A stretch of 64,000 nucleotides of DNA from Desulfopila aestuarii DSM 18488 (GCA_945863875.1 CAMBBS010000008.1:1-64000); one strand, 5' to 3'; positions 17,776 through 27,840 are shown, numbered from the stretch's first letter. Made by a program: numbers and translations. The notes: generated by a model not told the origin, from the letters alone.

Positions 17776-18959
17776 AGGTCTCCTACTATTGTCAGCATGT
17801 CCTTGGCATCGGTCACTTCCATCGCAGCGTGGCGATCTGCCGGGCCATAGCCCGCTGCCATCCGACCACCCTCATTCTCGGCGGCCCTCCGGTCGAACTT
17901 GCCGGGCCTGACATCGAGGTACTGCGGCTGCCGGGATTGCAGATGGACAGTGAGTTTAACAATATGGTGCCCTGTCGACCTGGGGTATCACTGGCCGAAG
18001 TCAAAACGGCGCGGCAAAAGCAGCTTTTTGCCCATTTTCACGCCAACAGGCCGGACGTTTTCATCACCGAGCTCTACCCTTTCGGCCGCAAGGCCTTCAG
18101 GTTTGAGCTTGACCCGCTGCTTGAGGCAATCGATGACGGTTCCCTGGCGCCGTGCGCCTGCTACTGCAGCGTGCGGGATATCCTGGTGGAAAAAAAAACC
18201 GGACGGGAAAAGTTTGAGCAGCGCGTGGTGCAGACAATCAACACCTCTTTTGACGGCATTCTGGTGCATGCCGACCCGGAAATTATTACCCTTGAGACAA
18301 CCTTCAGCCGCCTGGGCGATATCCGCGTCCCGCTGCACTATACCGGTTTTGTCACTGTTGAAAAAAGCAAGGCGGCAAAAGACGATGCGGGCATCAGGGG
18401 CATCAGAGAACAACTGGGCCTCGCACCTGCCGACAAACTGATTGTCGGCAGTATCGGCGGCGGCAGTGTCGGCAGCGAACTCCTGACTGCCGCCATCGGC
18501 GCTTTTACCATCCTGCAGGACGCCATCCCCGCCCACCTGCAGCTTTTCTGCGGACCGTACTGTGATGAGGCGGCCTATACAACGCTTCAGAACAGGATGC
18601 GGGACCATATGACCATCGCTCGCTTTACCGACCGTTTCCCGGCCTGGCTGGAGGCGGCGGATCTGTCGATTTCCATGGCCGGCTACAACACCTGCATGAA
18701 TCTGCTGCAGGCCGGAATCCCGGCCCTGGTCTACCCTTTCAAGCAGAACAGCGAACAGCGGTTGCGCGCGGAAAGGCTCGGCAGGAAGGCACCGATGACC
18801 ATCATCGACGAGACCGACCTGACGCCGCATCTTTTCGCCAAGAAAATCGCCCAACAGCTCGACCGGCCCCGAATGACTGCCGAGATTAAACTGAACGGGG
18901 CCACAGAGACGGTCAAACAACTGGAAAGATGGCAGTCAGGGCAATTGCACCATGACTAA
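17772..18959 (+). CDS. Second MurG/COG4671-like predicted glycosyltransferase
   Basis: This 395-residue protein begins MKVSYYCQHVLGIGHFHRS, the same Gly-His loop as the gene at 14552 in shorter form. It has the C-terminal features GSIGGGSVGSELL (about 230-242) and SISMAGYNTCMNLL (about 298-311), matching VCMGGYNTICEIL in the sister gene. The two are distant paralogues in one cluster and may act on successive steps or different donors. It overlaps the phosphatase gene by four bases and the next gene by eight, so all three are translated as one unit. Confidence 0.83.
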   Translation: MKVSYYCQHVLGIGHFHRSVAICRAIARCHPTTLILGGPPVELAGPDIEVLRLPGLQMDSEFNNMVPCRPGVSLAEVKTARQKQLFAHFHANRPDVFITELYPFGRKAFRFELDPLLEAIDDGSLAPCACYCSVRDILVEKKTGREKFEQRVVQTINTSFDGILVHADPEIITLETTFSRLGDIRVPLHYTGFVTVEKSKAAKDDAGIRGIREQLGLAPADKLIVGSIGGGSVGSELLTAAIGAFTILQDAIPAHLQLFCGPYCDEAAYTTLQNRMRDHMTIARFTDRFPAWLEAADLSISMAGYNTCMNLLQAGIPALVYPFKQNSEQRLRAERLGRKAPMTIIDETDLTPHLFAKKIAQQLDRPRMTAEIKLNGATETVKQLERWQSGQLHHD

Positions 18960-19770
18960 GCCTGGGTCCTCTCTCTACTTGATCAATCATGGAGATATTG
19001 GTGCCAGACTCGGCTCACATCTTGACCGGGGTTGCCGGCGAGCCGCACAGCGTCCGCTGGTATTTTTCCGAGCCGACGACATCGGCGTTCCCTCGCGCAG
19101 TTTCGCCCAGCTTATTACCTGTTTTCAAAAACATCGGCTGCCGCTCTGCCTGGCGACCGTTCCCGCCTGGCTGACGGCCGCACGACTGCAAGAACTGCGC
19201 CGGCTCACCGGAACCGGCAGTGCACAGTGGTGCTGGCACCAGCACGGCTGGGTACATCGTAACTTTGAAACAAGCGGCAAAAAACAGGAATTCGGACCGG
19301 CACGGACCAAAAGCGCTCTCTCCGCCAGCCTCCGCCAGGGGAAAGAAAGACTGACGAAGCTGTTGGACACTGACTTTCACCCGGTTTTTACGCCGCCGTG
19401 GAACAGGTGCGGCAGCGACACCCTGCAGGCCCTTGTCGATCTCCATTTCACCGCTGTCTCACGAAGCAAGGGGGCCCGGCCGGAGACACTCGCCGCGCTG
19501 CCGGAGTATCAGGTGAATGTCGATCTGCATACCCGCAAAGAGAGCATCCCCGAGCTCGCCCTGGAAAATCTTTTGCGCGAACTTGAGCAAGCTATCGCCT
19601 CGGGGCTGTGCGGCATAATGCTCCACCACCAGAGAATGAACAGGGCGGCTCTACTCGTGCTGGACATCCTGCTCGGACTGATCGCCGGTAACAAAAAACT
19701 GCTCCCGGTTCATTTCGGTGATCTGGCCGCAGGCAGGCAGGCGCAGTCAAACAAAAGTGCAATTGCATAA
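18952..19770 (+). CDS. Polysaccharide deacetylase-fold protein
   Basis: This 272-residue NodB-like/DUF2334-type protein lacks a signal peptide. FFRADDIGVPS (about 36-46) supplies the Asp pair that binds metal in this fold, WCWHQHGWVHRNFE (about 91-104) supplies the His motif, and TPPWNRCG (about 149-156) is the next catalytic block. GIMLHHQRMN near the C-terminus is the last motif. The enzyme probably removes an N-acetyl or related group from a sugar made by the neighbouring transferases. It is translationally coupled to the preceding glycosyltransferase by an eight-base overlap. Confidence 0.8.
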   Translation: MTKPGSSLYLINHGDIGARLGSHLDRGCRRAAQRPLVFFRADDIGVPSRSFAQLITCFQKHRLPLCLATVPAWLTAARLQELRRLTGTGSAQWCWHQHGWVHRNFETSGKKQEFGPARTKSALSASLRQGKERLTKLLDTDFHPVFTPPWNRCGSDTLQALVDLHFTAVSRSKGARPETLAALPEYQVNVDLHTRKESIPELALENLLRELEQAIASGLCGIMLHHQRMNRAALLVLDILLGLIAGNKKLLPVHFGDLAAGRQAQSNKSAIA

Positions 19771-19842
19771 AATCGGCCAAGTGTTTACAGTCTCCCCGAC
19801 ACCCTCCTTGAAAAACTACTCCCAGAACCGATGAGGATACCC

Positions 19843-21345
19843 ATGTCCGACGCCTATCTTTTGCTCGAAGAACAGTTTCGCCAGCTCGCCCGGCTCGATC
19901 ACGCCCTGACCTTTCTCCAGTGGGACCATATGGTGATGATGCCCCCGGGCGGCAGTGAACCCCGGGCACAGGCCATTGCGGAACTGACCGCCCTGCGGCA
20001 CGGGCTGCTCATCTCCGCCAAGACAGCAGACCTGCTGCACGGGGCGGCTGACCGGGTCACTACAGGCGGCCAGCTGCGCAGTCTGCAGGAAATGGAACGG
20101 GAATACCGGCGGGCGGTCTGTCTGCCGCTGGAGCTGGTCAAAGCCCAGTCCCTGGCCGGTTCAAAATGTGAGCACGGCTGGCGCAGCCAGCGCCAGGAGA
20201 ACGACTGGAGTGGTTTTATGACCAATTTTACCGAGGTGGTCGAACTGGCCAGGGAAGAAGCACAGATTCGCCGCGACGTCACCCCCGGCCGTTTTCCGAC
20301 CGCCTATGACGCAATGCTCGACCTCTATTGCACCGGGGACAGCAACAGCTTTATTGGTGATGTTTTTGTCACCCTGAAAAATGTCCTGCCCGGACTGGTC
20401 CAAGAGGTCGTTGACAAACAAAAGGGCGAGTTGGTCCCGGATCTGCGCGGTCAGTATCCCCTCGACCAGCAGCGGTTGCTGAACCTGGAACTGATGCAAT
20501 GCCTTGAATTTAACTTCAACGAGGGACGCCTCGACGTCAGCTCCCATCCCTTCAGTACCGGGTGTCGCGGCGATCAGCGCATCACCACCAGGTTCCGGCA
20601 GACTGATTTTCTCGACGCGCTGCTGGCGACCGCCCATGAAACCGGCCATGCCGCTTATGAAAGCGGCCTGCCGATCACCTGGGATGGACTGCCCGCGGGC
20701 AGCGCGCGCAACATGTGCATCCATGAAAGCCAGAGTCTGCTCTTTGAAAAACAACTCGTTTTGTCCCGGCCCTTTCTCAGTTTTTTCAGCAGCAAGATAC
20801 ACAGCTTGCTCCCTGCCACCGCACCATTCGACGGTGCCCAGCTCTGGGCCGCGGCGACCAGGGTCCAGCCAAGCTACATCCGGGTTGAAGCCGACGAGGT
20901 TACCTATCCGCTGCACATCATTCTCCGCTACGAAATTGAAAGCAGCCTGATCAATAACACCATGCGGGTTACCGACATCCCCTTGCTCTGGGATGAAAAG
21001 ATGCAGGAATACTTCGGCCTCTCCACCGCCGGCAATTACCGTGACGGCTGCCTGCAGGACATGCACTGGACCGACGGTTCCTTCGGCTATTTCCCGTCCT
21101 ACACCATCGGCGCCCTGAATGCGGCGCAGCTCTTTGCCGCCATTGGCCGCACTTATCCGGACTGGCAGAAGCAACTGGCCGGTGGGGAGGTCCATTTTAT
21201 TCGGCATTTTCTCGAGCAGGCCATCTGGAGCAAAGGTTCGACCATGGATTCCCAGGACATCATGCACCTGGCCACCGGCGAATCGACCAATCCGGACTAT
21301 TTTCTTCGCCATATACGGCAGCGGTATCTGCACGAAAATTATTGA
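19843..21345 (+). CDS. Metallocarboxypeptidase, M32 (Taq carboxypeptidase) family
   Basis: This 500-residue zinc carboxypeptidase removes C-terminal residues from peptides in the cytoplasm. The M32 signature HETGH lies in LLATAHETGHAAYE, with the downstream ESQSLLFEKQ (third zinc ligand) and IRVEADEVTYPLHIILRY typical of the family. The frame opens at an ATG at 19831, but ATG 19843 has GAGG six bases upstream and starts MSDAYLLLEEQF as in homologues. The gene is 73 bases after the deacetylase and may be read from the same transcript, though its role is general peptide turnover. Confidence 0.92.
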   Translation: MSDAYLLLEEQFRQLARLDHALTFLQWDHMVMMPPGGSEPRAQAIAELTALRHGLLISAKTADLLHGAADRVTTGGQLRSLQEMEREYRRAVCLPLELVKAQSLAGSKCEHGWRSQRQENDWSGFMTNFTEVVELAREEAQIRRDVTPGRFPTAYDAMLDLYCTGDSNSFIGDVFVTLKNVLPGLVQEVVDKQKGELVPDLRGQYPLDQQRLLNLELMQCLEFNFNEGRLDVSSHPFSTGCRGDQRITTRFRQTDFLDALLATAHETGHAAYESGLPITWDGLPAGSARNMCIHESQSLLFEKQLVLSRPFLSFFSSKIHSLLPATAPFDGAQLWAAATRVQPSYIRVEADEVTYPLHIILRYEIESSLINNTMRVTDIPLLWDEKMQEYFGLSTAGNYRDGCLQDMHWTDGSFGYFPSYTIGALNAAQLFAAIGRTYPDWQKQLAGGEVHFIRHFLEQAIWSKGSTMDSQDIMHLATGESTNPDYFLRHIRQRYLHENY

Positions 21346-21412
21346 CGACAGAAACCATACCGCCTCCCGGTGTTGATAGTTTGTCTTAATACAAGCTGTC
21401 GACGAACATTCA

Positions 21413-21441
21413 TTGACAAGCTATTGTTTAAAAACTAGATT
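21413..21441 (+). promoter_or_regulatory. Candidate sigma70 promoter for the ABC/OPT-like cluster
   Basis: TTGACA (21413-21418), 17-base spacer, TAGATT (21436-21441): perfect -35 and 4/6 -10 at ideal spacing in an AT-rich stretch between the M32 gene and the FtsX permease. A second TTGACG begins at 21441. It would drive the five genes up to 31908. Confidence 0.55.
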
Positions 21442-21534
21442 TGACGCTACAGTGATATTCTTTCTCATACCGTAATAATTCTCTGTGCAGTGCCAAACAG
21501 AGAGCCGTTGCTAATAATACCCGGGGTTGAAGCC

Positions 21535-22185
21535 ATGAGACGTCTTGTCGCGCTGCCGCTTTCGAAATCCTTCCAAATGGCCTACCAGTCGATCCGGGTT
21601 CGTTTTTTTCGCTCACTGGTGACCACCACCAGCCTGGTCCTTGCCGTGGCCTTCCTCACCTTCACCCAGGCCGGAAACGACATCACCGAAGGCTTGCTCA
21701 TCTCGCAAGATCCTGCATTTCTTCAGATCCTCAGTAAAATCGGTTATGACGTGTCCCCTGATGCGCCAAGCATCAACAGCTCGCCCAAGCAGCGCTGGAT
21801 CGTTTTTCTTTCTCTCCTGGTCTGCGTTGTCGGCATAATCAACGCCCAGCTCATGTCGGTGACGGAACGATTTCGTGAAATCGGCACCCTGAAGTGCCTC
21901 GGCGCCCTTGACCGATTCATTGTCAGGATATTCGTCATCGAAGCGACCATGCAGGGGTTGGCGGGTGGCGTTGTCGGCGCTCTGCTGGGAACCCTGGTCG
22001 CTTTGACTGCATCAATTTTCAGGTTTGGTTCGGCGGCAGTATCGGTTATGCCATGGACCGACCTGGGAGCGACCATCTTTTATGCCGTCTGCACCGGAAC
22101 CGGATTGAGCCTTCTCGGGGTCTTGTATCCGGCAATTATTGCTTCACGCATGCTGCCGGTGGAGGCGATGCGCGTCGAGCAATAA
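21535..22185 (+). CDS. FtsX-type ABC transporter permease, short
   Basis: This roughly 216-residue protein has a first membrane helix (about 25-45), a very short periplasmic loop, then three C-terminal helices: IVFLSLLVCVVGIINAQLM, an AGGVVGALLGTLVAL segment and a TGLSLLGVLYPAIIASRML end. The TERFREIGTLKCLGA motif between helices 2 and 3 is the FtsX/MacB coupling region. It lacks the large MacB-like extracytoplasmic domain of LolC or MacB. The frame starts with GTG at 21490, but ATG 21535 starts the basic residues before the first helix and has a GGGG site, so it is preferred. It probably pairs with the ATPase 57 bases downstream. Confidence 0.82.
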   Translation: MRRLVALPLSKSFQMAYQSIRVRFFRSLVTTTSLVLAVAFLTFTQAGNDITEGLLISQDPAFLQILSKIGYDVSPDAPSINSSPKQRWIVFLSLLVCVVGIINAQLMSVTERFREIGTLKCLGALDRFIVRIFVIEATMQGLAGGVVGALLGTLVALTASIFRFGSAAVSVMPWTDLGATIFYAVCTGTGLSLLGVLYPAIIASRMLPVEAMRVEQ

Positions 22186-22242
22186 CATGTCAAGCTGCAT
22201 ACCCTTTGCATAACCTTTGCCCCAAGAGGCATGTAACGCCAT

Positions 22243-22983
22243 ATGACCGAAAAGAAAAAAATAGTCCGGGTTACCGGGGTCACCAAGGATTTCGATCTCG
22301 GGAAAATCGTCGTGAAGGTATTGAAAGGTATCGACCTGGAGATCGAAGAGGGAAAATATATCTCCATTATGGGCCCTTCAGGATCAGGCAAATCGACCTT
22401 ATTCAATATGATCGGCGGCCTCGATAAACCGACCAGCGGCAAGGTGTTCATCGACGAGGTGGATATCGCCCAGCTTGACGCCTATGAACTTGCCTGGCTG
22501 CGCTGCCGCAAAATCGGCTATATCTTTCAGACCTTCAACCTGATCCCGGTCATGACCGCTCTGGAAAATATTACCATTCCCATGACCTTTGCCGGAGTCT
22601 CCAATGACGCTGCGCTGCGGCGCGGCATGGAATTGCTCGACCAGGTGGGGCTGACCGGCCGACATACCCATCGCCCCTCGGAGCTTTCCGGCGGCCAGCA
22701 GCAGCGGGTAGCCGTTGCCAGGGCCCTGGCCAACAGCCCGGCGATCATCCTCGCCGATGAGCCGACGGGAAATCTGGACCTGACGACCGGAGAAGATATT
22801 ATCCGTCTGCTCAAGGAATTGAGCCTGCAGCGGGGGGTGACGGTCATTTCCGCGACCCATGATTATAAAATGCTCAATGTCTCCGACCAGGTTGTCTGGA
22901 TCAGGGACGGCCAGGTGGACAAAATTCAGGAACGAGACGAACTGGATATACGAACAGGCGGGCTGGAAAGTGCCAGGCACTGA
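22243..22983 (+). CDS. ABC transporter ATPase, LolD/MacB type
   Basis: This 246-residue nucleotide-binding protein of the o228/MacB-LolD class energises FtsX-type permeases. It has Walker A GPSGSGKST, Q-loop FQTFNLIPVMTALENI, signature LSGGQQQRVAVARAL, Walker B IILADEPTG and the H-loop SATHD. Such ATPases drive mechanotransmission or lipoprotein/peptide extrusion rather than classical import. It sits between the short permease and the giant permease and can serve both, as only one ATPase is encoded in the cluster. Confidence 0.92.
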   Translation: MTEKKKIVRVTGVTKDFDLGKIVVKVLKGIDLEIEEGKYISIMGPSGSGKSTLFNMIGGLDKPTSGKVFIDEVDIAQLDAYELAWLRCRKIGYIFQTFNLIPVMTALENITIPMTFAGVSNDAALRRGMELLDQVGLTGRHTHRPSELSGGQQQRVAVARALANSPAIILADEPTGNLDLTTGEDIIRLLKELSLQRGVTVISATHDYKMLNVSDQVVWIRDGQVDKIQERDELDIRTGGLESARH

Positions 22984-23039
22984 CGCGACCATATCGCCAT
23001 GTTTAATAGATAAAATCAACCAAGAACCCTGTTCACACA

Positions 23040-26000
23040 ATGAAAAGAGCTTCCTCCATTCTTGGCGTCACCCTCTTTCTGCTTGTGCATCTCTTCGTTC
23101 CGGCACAGGCCCAGACAACGGTTGATAAACAGTCTCTGCGCGAAACGATCGAGACCCTCAGTAGTTTCGGCAGCAGAACCACCGGCTCACCTGGGTACGA
23201 GAAGGCTGCGGCGTTTATTGAAGAAAAGCTGCAGGTTCTCGGCCTTGATCCGCAATCGCATCTTTATGAACTGCCGATCCGCCGTTTTCACGGGGCGACC
23301 CTCAGTTTTGCTGACAAAACACTGCCTCTCGTCCCCCTTATCAATAATGCCGTTACCCCGCAGACCACAGACGGCATTCTTTCGGCCCCCCTCTATTATG
23401 TCGGCAAAGGTCAGTTGCAGGAACTCGATGGCAAAGATATACAAGGCAGCATTGTCCTGCTCGATTTCGCCTCCGGCAGGAACTGGCAGCTGCTCGCTTC
23501 TTTAGGGGCAAAGGCGGCGATTTTCCTGCAGGATGACGACAGCAAAGGACGTGTCTTCTACACGGAGAAACAGGAACTTACCCCGTTGCAGTTTCCTTGT
23601 TTCTGGATGAAAAGAGACGAGGCGGTACATTTTTTCGGCCCCCTGGTCAACCGGCAGACTCCCCTGATCCAGAGGGTTGAACTGCAGTCACGCAGTGTCT
23701 GGGAGACGTACCCGGCAAAAAATATCTATGCCCTTATTGAAGGGACAGACGCACAGCAAAAAAACGAACTGCTGATCATCGAAACCTTTTTTGATAACGA
23801 AGAATTTGTCTCCGGCAACTCTCCCGGGGCCGACGCCGCCTCGTCAATAGCCACCTTGCTGGAACTGGCCAAATCTCTGGTACAAGAGCCGCAGCAACGC
23901 TCCGTTCTGCTGGTCGCCACCAGCGGGCAGGCGCAGACCCTGGCCGGAATGCGCGAGATGATCTGGAGCAGCAATGCCAGGTCGAAGGACCTGCGTGATC
24001 AAAAACTTCTGCTGCAAAAGGAAATAACCAGCGCCAAATTTAATCTGGACCTCATCGAAAATCTCAATTTTCCACTGGTTGAAGATAAAAAAAGAGACGC
24101 CTTCATTGGCGCGGCCATCAAGCACAGCCTGGATGAAATTGTCGATCAGGTATCAAGAGAGCTGATGCGCCTGCGTCTCGCTGAACAGACAGGCGAGACG
24201 AAACGGCTCACCGCCGAAATCGCCGGGGAGCGCCTTTTTTTTCGAAGACTGGGATGGGCGGAGAGTTTTCACGATCTTCCGGCAAAAGAGGCCGAGCTTT
24301 TCAAACAGATACTGCCGCAGGCCATTGCCGGAAATGAGCGGATCGTCCGCGACGCCACAAGGCGCCTCGACGCCCTACAGTCCGCCTCGGCCTTTCGTAC
24401 GCTTGTCCGGGACTATGAAATCGCGACGATTATCAGCCTGCATCTGTCCAGCCACGGTAATGGCGTGGGAGGCTTTCATCAGGGATGGCTCTACAATCTC
24501 AAACAGACAATCAACAGGATCTCGGCCTACAGTACCATCGCCGAAATTCTTGATGATCTCGGCAAAGAGGCTGCCGGCAGGGCGCAGTATCAGGACACCC
24601 TGCGCCCAAGCAACCTGCGCACATGGGATTCGTGGTTTCTCGACCAACCGAACCTCGGGGGAGAGGTCAGCGCGATGGCCGGTTATCTCGGCCTCAGCCT
24701 GGTGACGACGGGCGATAGCCGAATGCTCTGGGGGACGCCTGCGGATACAGTGGACCAGATAGACTGGGCCTATCTGCACGACCAGGCCCAGCTGGTGGAA
24801 CGCCTGGTTCTGGGCCTGGGGCGGACCAAAAAGCTCCAGACCGACAATCCTCCCCGGGACGGTTTTGTCTCGGTGACCGCCCGCACCAATCTTTTACTGC
24901 AAGGGGAACTGTTTGCCAATTATCCGGCCCGGAACACAACCATTCTTGCCTACCAGGGCAGCAATAAATTTTACGCCATGGTCGATGAATCCGGTTATTT
25001 CCAGATCAAGGGCCTGGCCGACAAAAAGCACGTCCTCGACAAACTCATTATCGAAGGATATCGATTCGACGAGGAGAGCGGCAAGGCTATCTGGGCCATT
25101 GATAAGAAGGAAACAGGCAAGGACAATTATCGGCTGAAGCTGCTGCGCAAGTCAATGCAGGCGGATCTGGTGATGTTCAACTGCCGGGAAACGACGTTAT
25201 TTGATCTGCTTGAACCGCGCAGTTTAGCCTATATGACTAAGCTCCATCTCTATGACGGCAGGCGCGACGCGCCCCCCGAACATTACTGGTTCAGCCGGAT
25301 CGACACCAGGGACTCGATTATTTCCTCGATTTATACCGAGCCCGGCACGCGCCTGAAACTGACGCTTTCCGATACCGTGCTCACCAACAAGATGATCCTT
25401 ACCAACGGGTCTGAGACTCATCGGCTTGGTCTTGGTTACCAGGTCGATGACTACCCGTCGATCCCCAACACCATTTATTACGCGGCAAAGGATGCCTGGA
25501 CCCTCCTCGTCCCGCGCATCGATAACCTGCAGACCCACGGCATCTACGACGCACGAATCAACAGCCTGAAAAACAGAGGACTGGCGGCCCTGGCGACAAG
25601 TACGGAAAATTTTGACACCTTCACCTATTCGGTGGCCCGTGAAGCGGCGGCGGAAGCCCTTGCCCTTGCCGCCAGGGTCTATGTGCAGATCGAAAAAACC
25701 CAGAAAGATGTCCTTTTCGGCGTCCTTTTCTATATCGCTCTCTTTGTTCCTTTTGCCTTTGTCATGGAACGCTTTCTCTTTAATTTTGCCACGATCTATA
25801 AGCGGATTATCGGTTTTTCTCTTATCCTTGTCCTGCTTATCACCGTCATCTACAATGTTCATCCGGCCTTCAACCTTGCCTACAGCCCGATGGTGGTCAT
25901 TTTGGCCTTTTTCATCATCGGCCTGTCCTTTATGGTGACCCTGATCATTTTCTTCCGCTTCGAAGACGAGATGATTCTCCTCCAGCGACGGGCGACCCAC

Positions 26001-27839
26001 AAACGGCCGGAGGAGATCAGCCGCTGGAAGGCGTTTGTCGCCGCCTTTTTTCTCGGCGTCTCCAACCTGAGAAGACGGCGGATCAGGACGATCTTGACCT
26101 GCACGACCCTGATAATTCTCACCTTCACCATAATGAGTTTCACAACCATTAAATCGAGCCGGAAAGAGGTCAGATTGCCGTTCCAGACCGAGGCGCCCTA
26201 CCAGGGGCTTCTGCTGAAACGACTCAACCGGCAGAGCCTGCCCCCCCAGGCCACAGATATCCTCGTCAGCAGCATGTCGTCCGTCAGCCGCCCGGCTCCC
26301 CGGGTCTGGCTTGAAGGCAAAGACCCGGCCCGTCCGGTCAACGTCCCGCTCCGCCGGGGCGATTCAGAAATTTACGTCCAGGGCCTCATCGGCCTGAGTC
26401 CGAACGAGGCCTACGTCACCGGACTTGACCAGCTCCTGAGCAGCGGTCGATGGTTCACCGACGAGGACCAGACGGCGATTATTCTCGAAGAGCAGATGGC
26501 CGTCCGGCTGGGCGTAGCCACCGGTGGAAGCATTTCGTTATGGGGGGCACCGTTCACGGTTATCGGCACCTTTACGGCAAAAAATTTCGATAAGGCCATT
26601 GACCTCGATGGCGAACCGCTCACGCCGGTTATCTTCCCCGAAGAGGCGGGAAAGGAAATGAGCGAGGAAGAGATGGAGGCCCTTGAATCCGGTGACGACC
26701 TGCGTTCCTTCCAGAGCAGATACCAGCATGTTTCAGCGGGGCAGACGGTCATTATCCCGGCAAAGACACTGCTGGCAGCCGGCGGCCGGCTGAAAAACAT
26801 CGCCGTCAAACCAGCCGATACCAGCACGATAAGCACTCTTGCCGGCAGCTTGACCGACAGGTTCAGCCTGGCAATTTTTACCGGAGAAGAGGACGGCGTC
26901 TGGCTCTATAACATCAGCGATACGATGAATTACAGCGGGGTGCCGAACATCATCATTCCCCTGCTCATCTCCGTCCTCATTGTCCTGAATACCATGATCA
27001 GTTCCGTCTATGAACGTAAAGGAGAGATTGCCGTCTACACCTCGGTCGGCCTGGCACCCTCCCACGTCGGCTTTCTCTTTGTTGCCGAGGCAATGGCCCT
27101 GGCGGTGATTTCGGTTGTTATCGGCTACCTGGTGGCGCAGGTTTCCGCCGCTTTTCTGTCGACAACGCCGCTGTGGGCAGGGATCACCGTCAACTATTCT
27201 TCCATGGCCGGGGTAGCCGCCATGGTCCTCGTCATGGTCGTCGTCCTCATCTCGGTACTCTATCCGGCCAGGGTTGCCGCCCGCATTGCCATTCCTGACG
27301 TCAACCGCACCTTTGCCCTCCCCGCGCCGGTTGACAATACCATCGAGGTCACCCTGCCCTTTCTGATGAAGTACCGGGAACACGAAAGCATCGGCGGCTT
27401 CATCCACGATTATCTGGTCAGTCATCGGGATATCTCCCATGGAATTTTTTCCACGGGTCCGGTAGAGATAGTCTTCAGCTGTTCAACGATAGATGAGATT
27501 CATAAAATGGTCGCGGAATCGGATAGACCGAACGACGTGCGCTGCCTGCATCTTCGGTCAAACGTCTGGCTTGCCCCCTTTGACTTCGGCATTATGCAAA
27601 TAGTCGACATCCAGTTCTGTCCAGCCCTGGAGGGGCAGGATTTTCTCGAGATCAAAATCACCCTGCACCGGCAGTCGGGCGAATCTGGGGTCTGGCAGCG
27701 AATCAATACCTCCTTTCTCCACGAACTACGCAAACAACTGCTCGTCTGGCGTTCCTATGACCACGAGGCCCATGAGCAGTTGAAAGATTCTTTCCAGAAG
27801 GTTCTGGCCGACAAGGGCCTGGCTCCGGAGCTCATCTGA
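23040..27839 (+). CDS. Pseudo-M28 peptidase fused to FtsX permease
   Basis: This 1599-residue protein has a signal peptide (1-25), then an extracytoplasmic M28-aminopeptidase-like domain (about 30-310; SSFGSRTTGSPGYEKAAAFI with a PA-like insert about 80-215). The metal-binding residues of M28 are replaced: GADAASS stands where GADDxxSG is expected, the HxD position reads ETFFD, and the EE pair reads QA (about 297). Further periplasmic domains run to about 890, followed by three or four helices (about 895-970), a MacB-like periplasmic domain (about 1045-1290) and the FtsX C-terminal helices (about 1300-1430) with MISSVYERKGEIAVYTSVGLA. A soluble tail of about 170 residues follows. This makes it an FtsX permease with a large non-catalytic sensor or binding domain. 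It starts 56 bases after the ATPase. Confidence 0.78.
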   Translation: MKRASSILGVTLFLLVHLFVPAQAQTTVDKQSLRETIETLSSFGSRTTGSPGYEKAAAFIEEKLQVLGLDPQSHLYELPIRRFHGATLSFADKTLPLVPLINNAVTPQTTDGILSAPLYYVGKGQLQELDGKDIQGSIVLLDFASGRNWQLLASLGAKAAIFLQDDDSKGRVFYTEKQELTPLQFPCFWMKRDEAVHFFGPLVNRQTPLIQRVELQSRSVWETYPAKNIYALIEGTDAQQKNELLIIETFFDNEEFVSGNSPGADAASSIATLLELAKSLVQEPQQRSVLLVATSGQAQTLAGMREMIWSSNARSKDLRDQKLLLQKEITSAKFNLDLIENLNFPLVEDKKRDAFIGAAIKHSLDEIVDQVSRELMRLRLAEQTGETKRLTAEIAGERLFFRRLGWAESFHDLPAKEAELFKQILPQAIAGNERIVRDATRRLDALQSASAFRTLVRDYEIATIISLHLSSHGNGVGGFHQGWLYNLKQTINRISAYSTIAEILDDLGKEAAGRAQYQDTLRPSNLRTWDSWFLDQPNLGGEVSAMAGYLGLSLVTTGDSRMLWGTPADTVDQIDWAYLHDQAQLVERLVLGLGRTKKLQTDNPPRDGFVSVTARTNLLLQGELFANYPARNTTILAYQGSNKFYAMVDESGYFQIKGLADKKHVLDKLIIEGYRFDEESGKAIWAIDKKETGKDNYRLKLLRKSMQADLVMFNCRETTLFDLLEPRSLAYMTKLHLYDGRRDAPPEHYWFSRIDTRDSIISSIYTEPGTRLKLTLSDTVLTNKMILTNGSETHRLGLGYQVDDYPSIPNTIYYAAKDAWTLLVPRIDNLQTHGIYDARINSLKNRGLAALATSTENFDTFTYSVAREAAAEALALAARVYVQIEKTQKDVLFGVLFYIALFVPFAFVMERFLFNFATIYKRIIGFSLILVLLITVIYNVHPAFNLAYSPMVVILAFFIIGLSFMVTLIIFFRFEDEMILLQRRATHKRPEEISRWKAFVAAFFLGVSNLRRRRIRTILTCTTLIILTFTIMSFTTIKSSRKEVRLPFQTEAPYQGLLLKRLNRQSLPPQATDILVSSMSSVSRPAPRVWLEGKDPARPVNVPLRRGDSEIYVQGLIGLSPNEAYVTGLDQLLSSGRWFTDEDQTAIILEEQMAVRLGVATGGSISLWGAPFTVIGTFTAKNFDKAIDLDGEPLTPVIFPEEAGKEMSEEEMEALESGDDLRSFQSRYQHVSAGQTVIIPAKTLLAAGGRLKNIAVKPADTSTISTLAGSLTDRFSLAIFTGEEDGVWLYNISDTMNYSGVPNIIIPLLISVLIVLNTMISSVYERKGEIAVYTSVGLAPSHVGFLFVAEAMALAVISVVIGYLVAQVSAAFLSTTPLWAGITVNYSSMAGVAAMVLVMVVVLISVLYPARVAARIAIPDVNRTFALPAPVDNTIEVTLPFLMKYREHESIGGFIHDYLVSHRDISHGIFSTGPVEIVFSCSTIDEIHKMVAESDRPNDVRCLHLRSNVWLAPFDFGIMQIVDIQFCPALEGQDFLEIKITLHRQSGESGVWQRINTSFLHELRKQLLVWRSYDHEAHEQLKDSFQKVLADKGLAPELI

Positions 27840-27840
27840 C

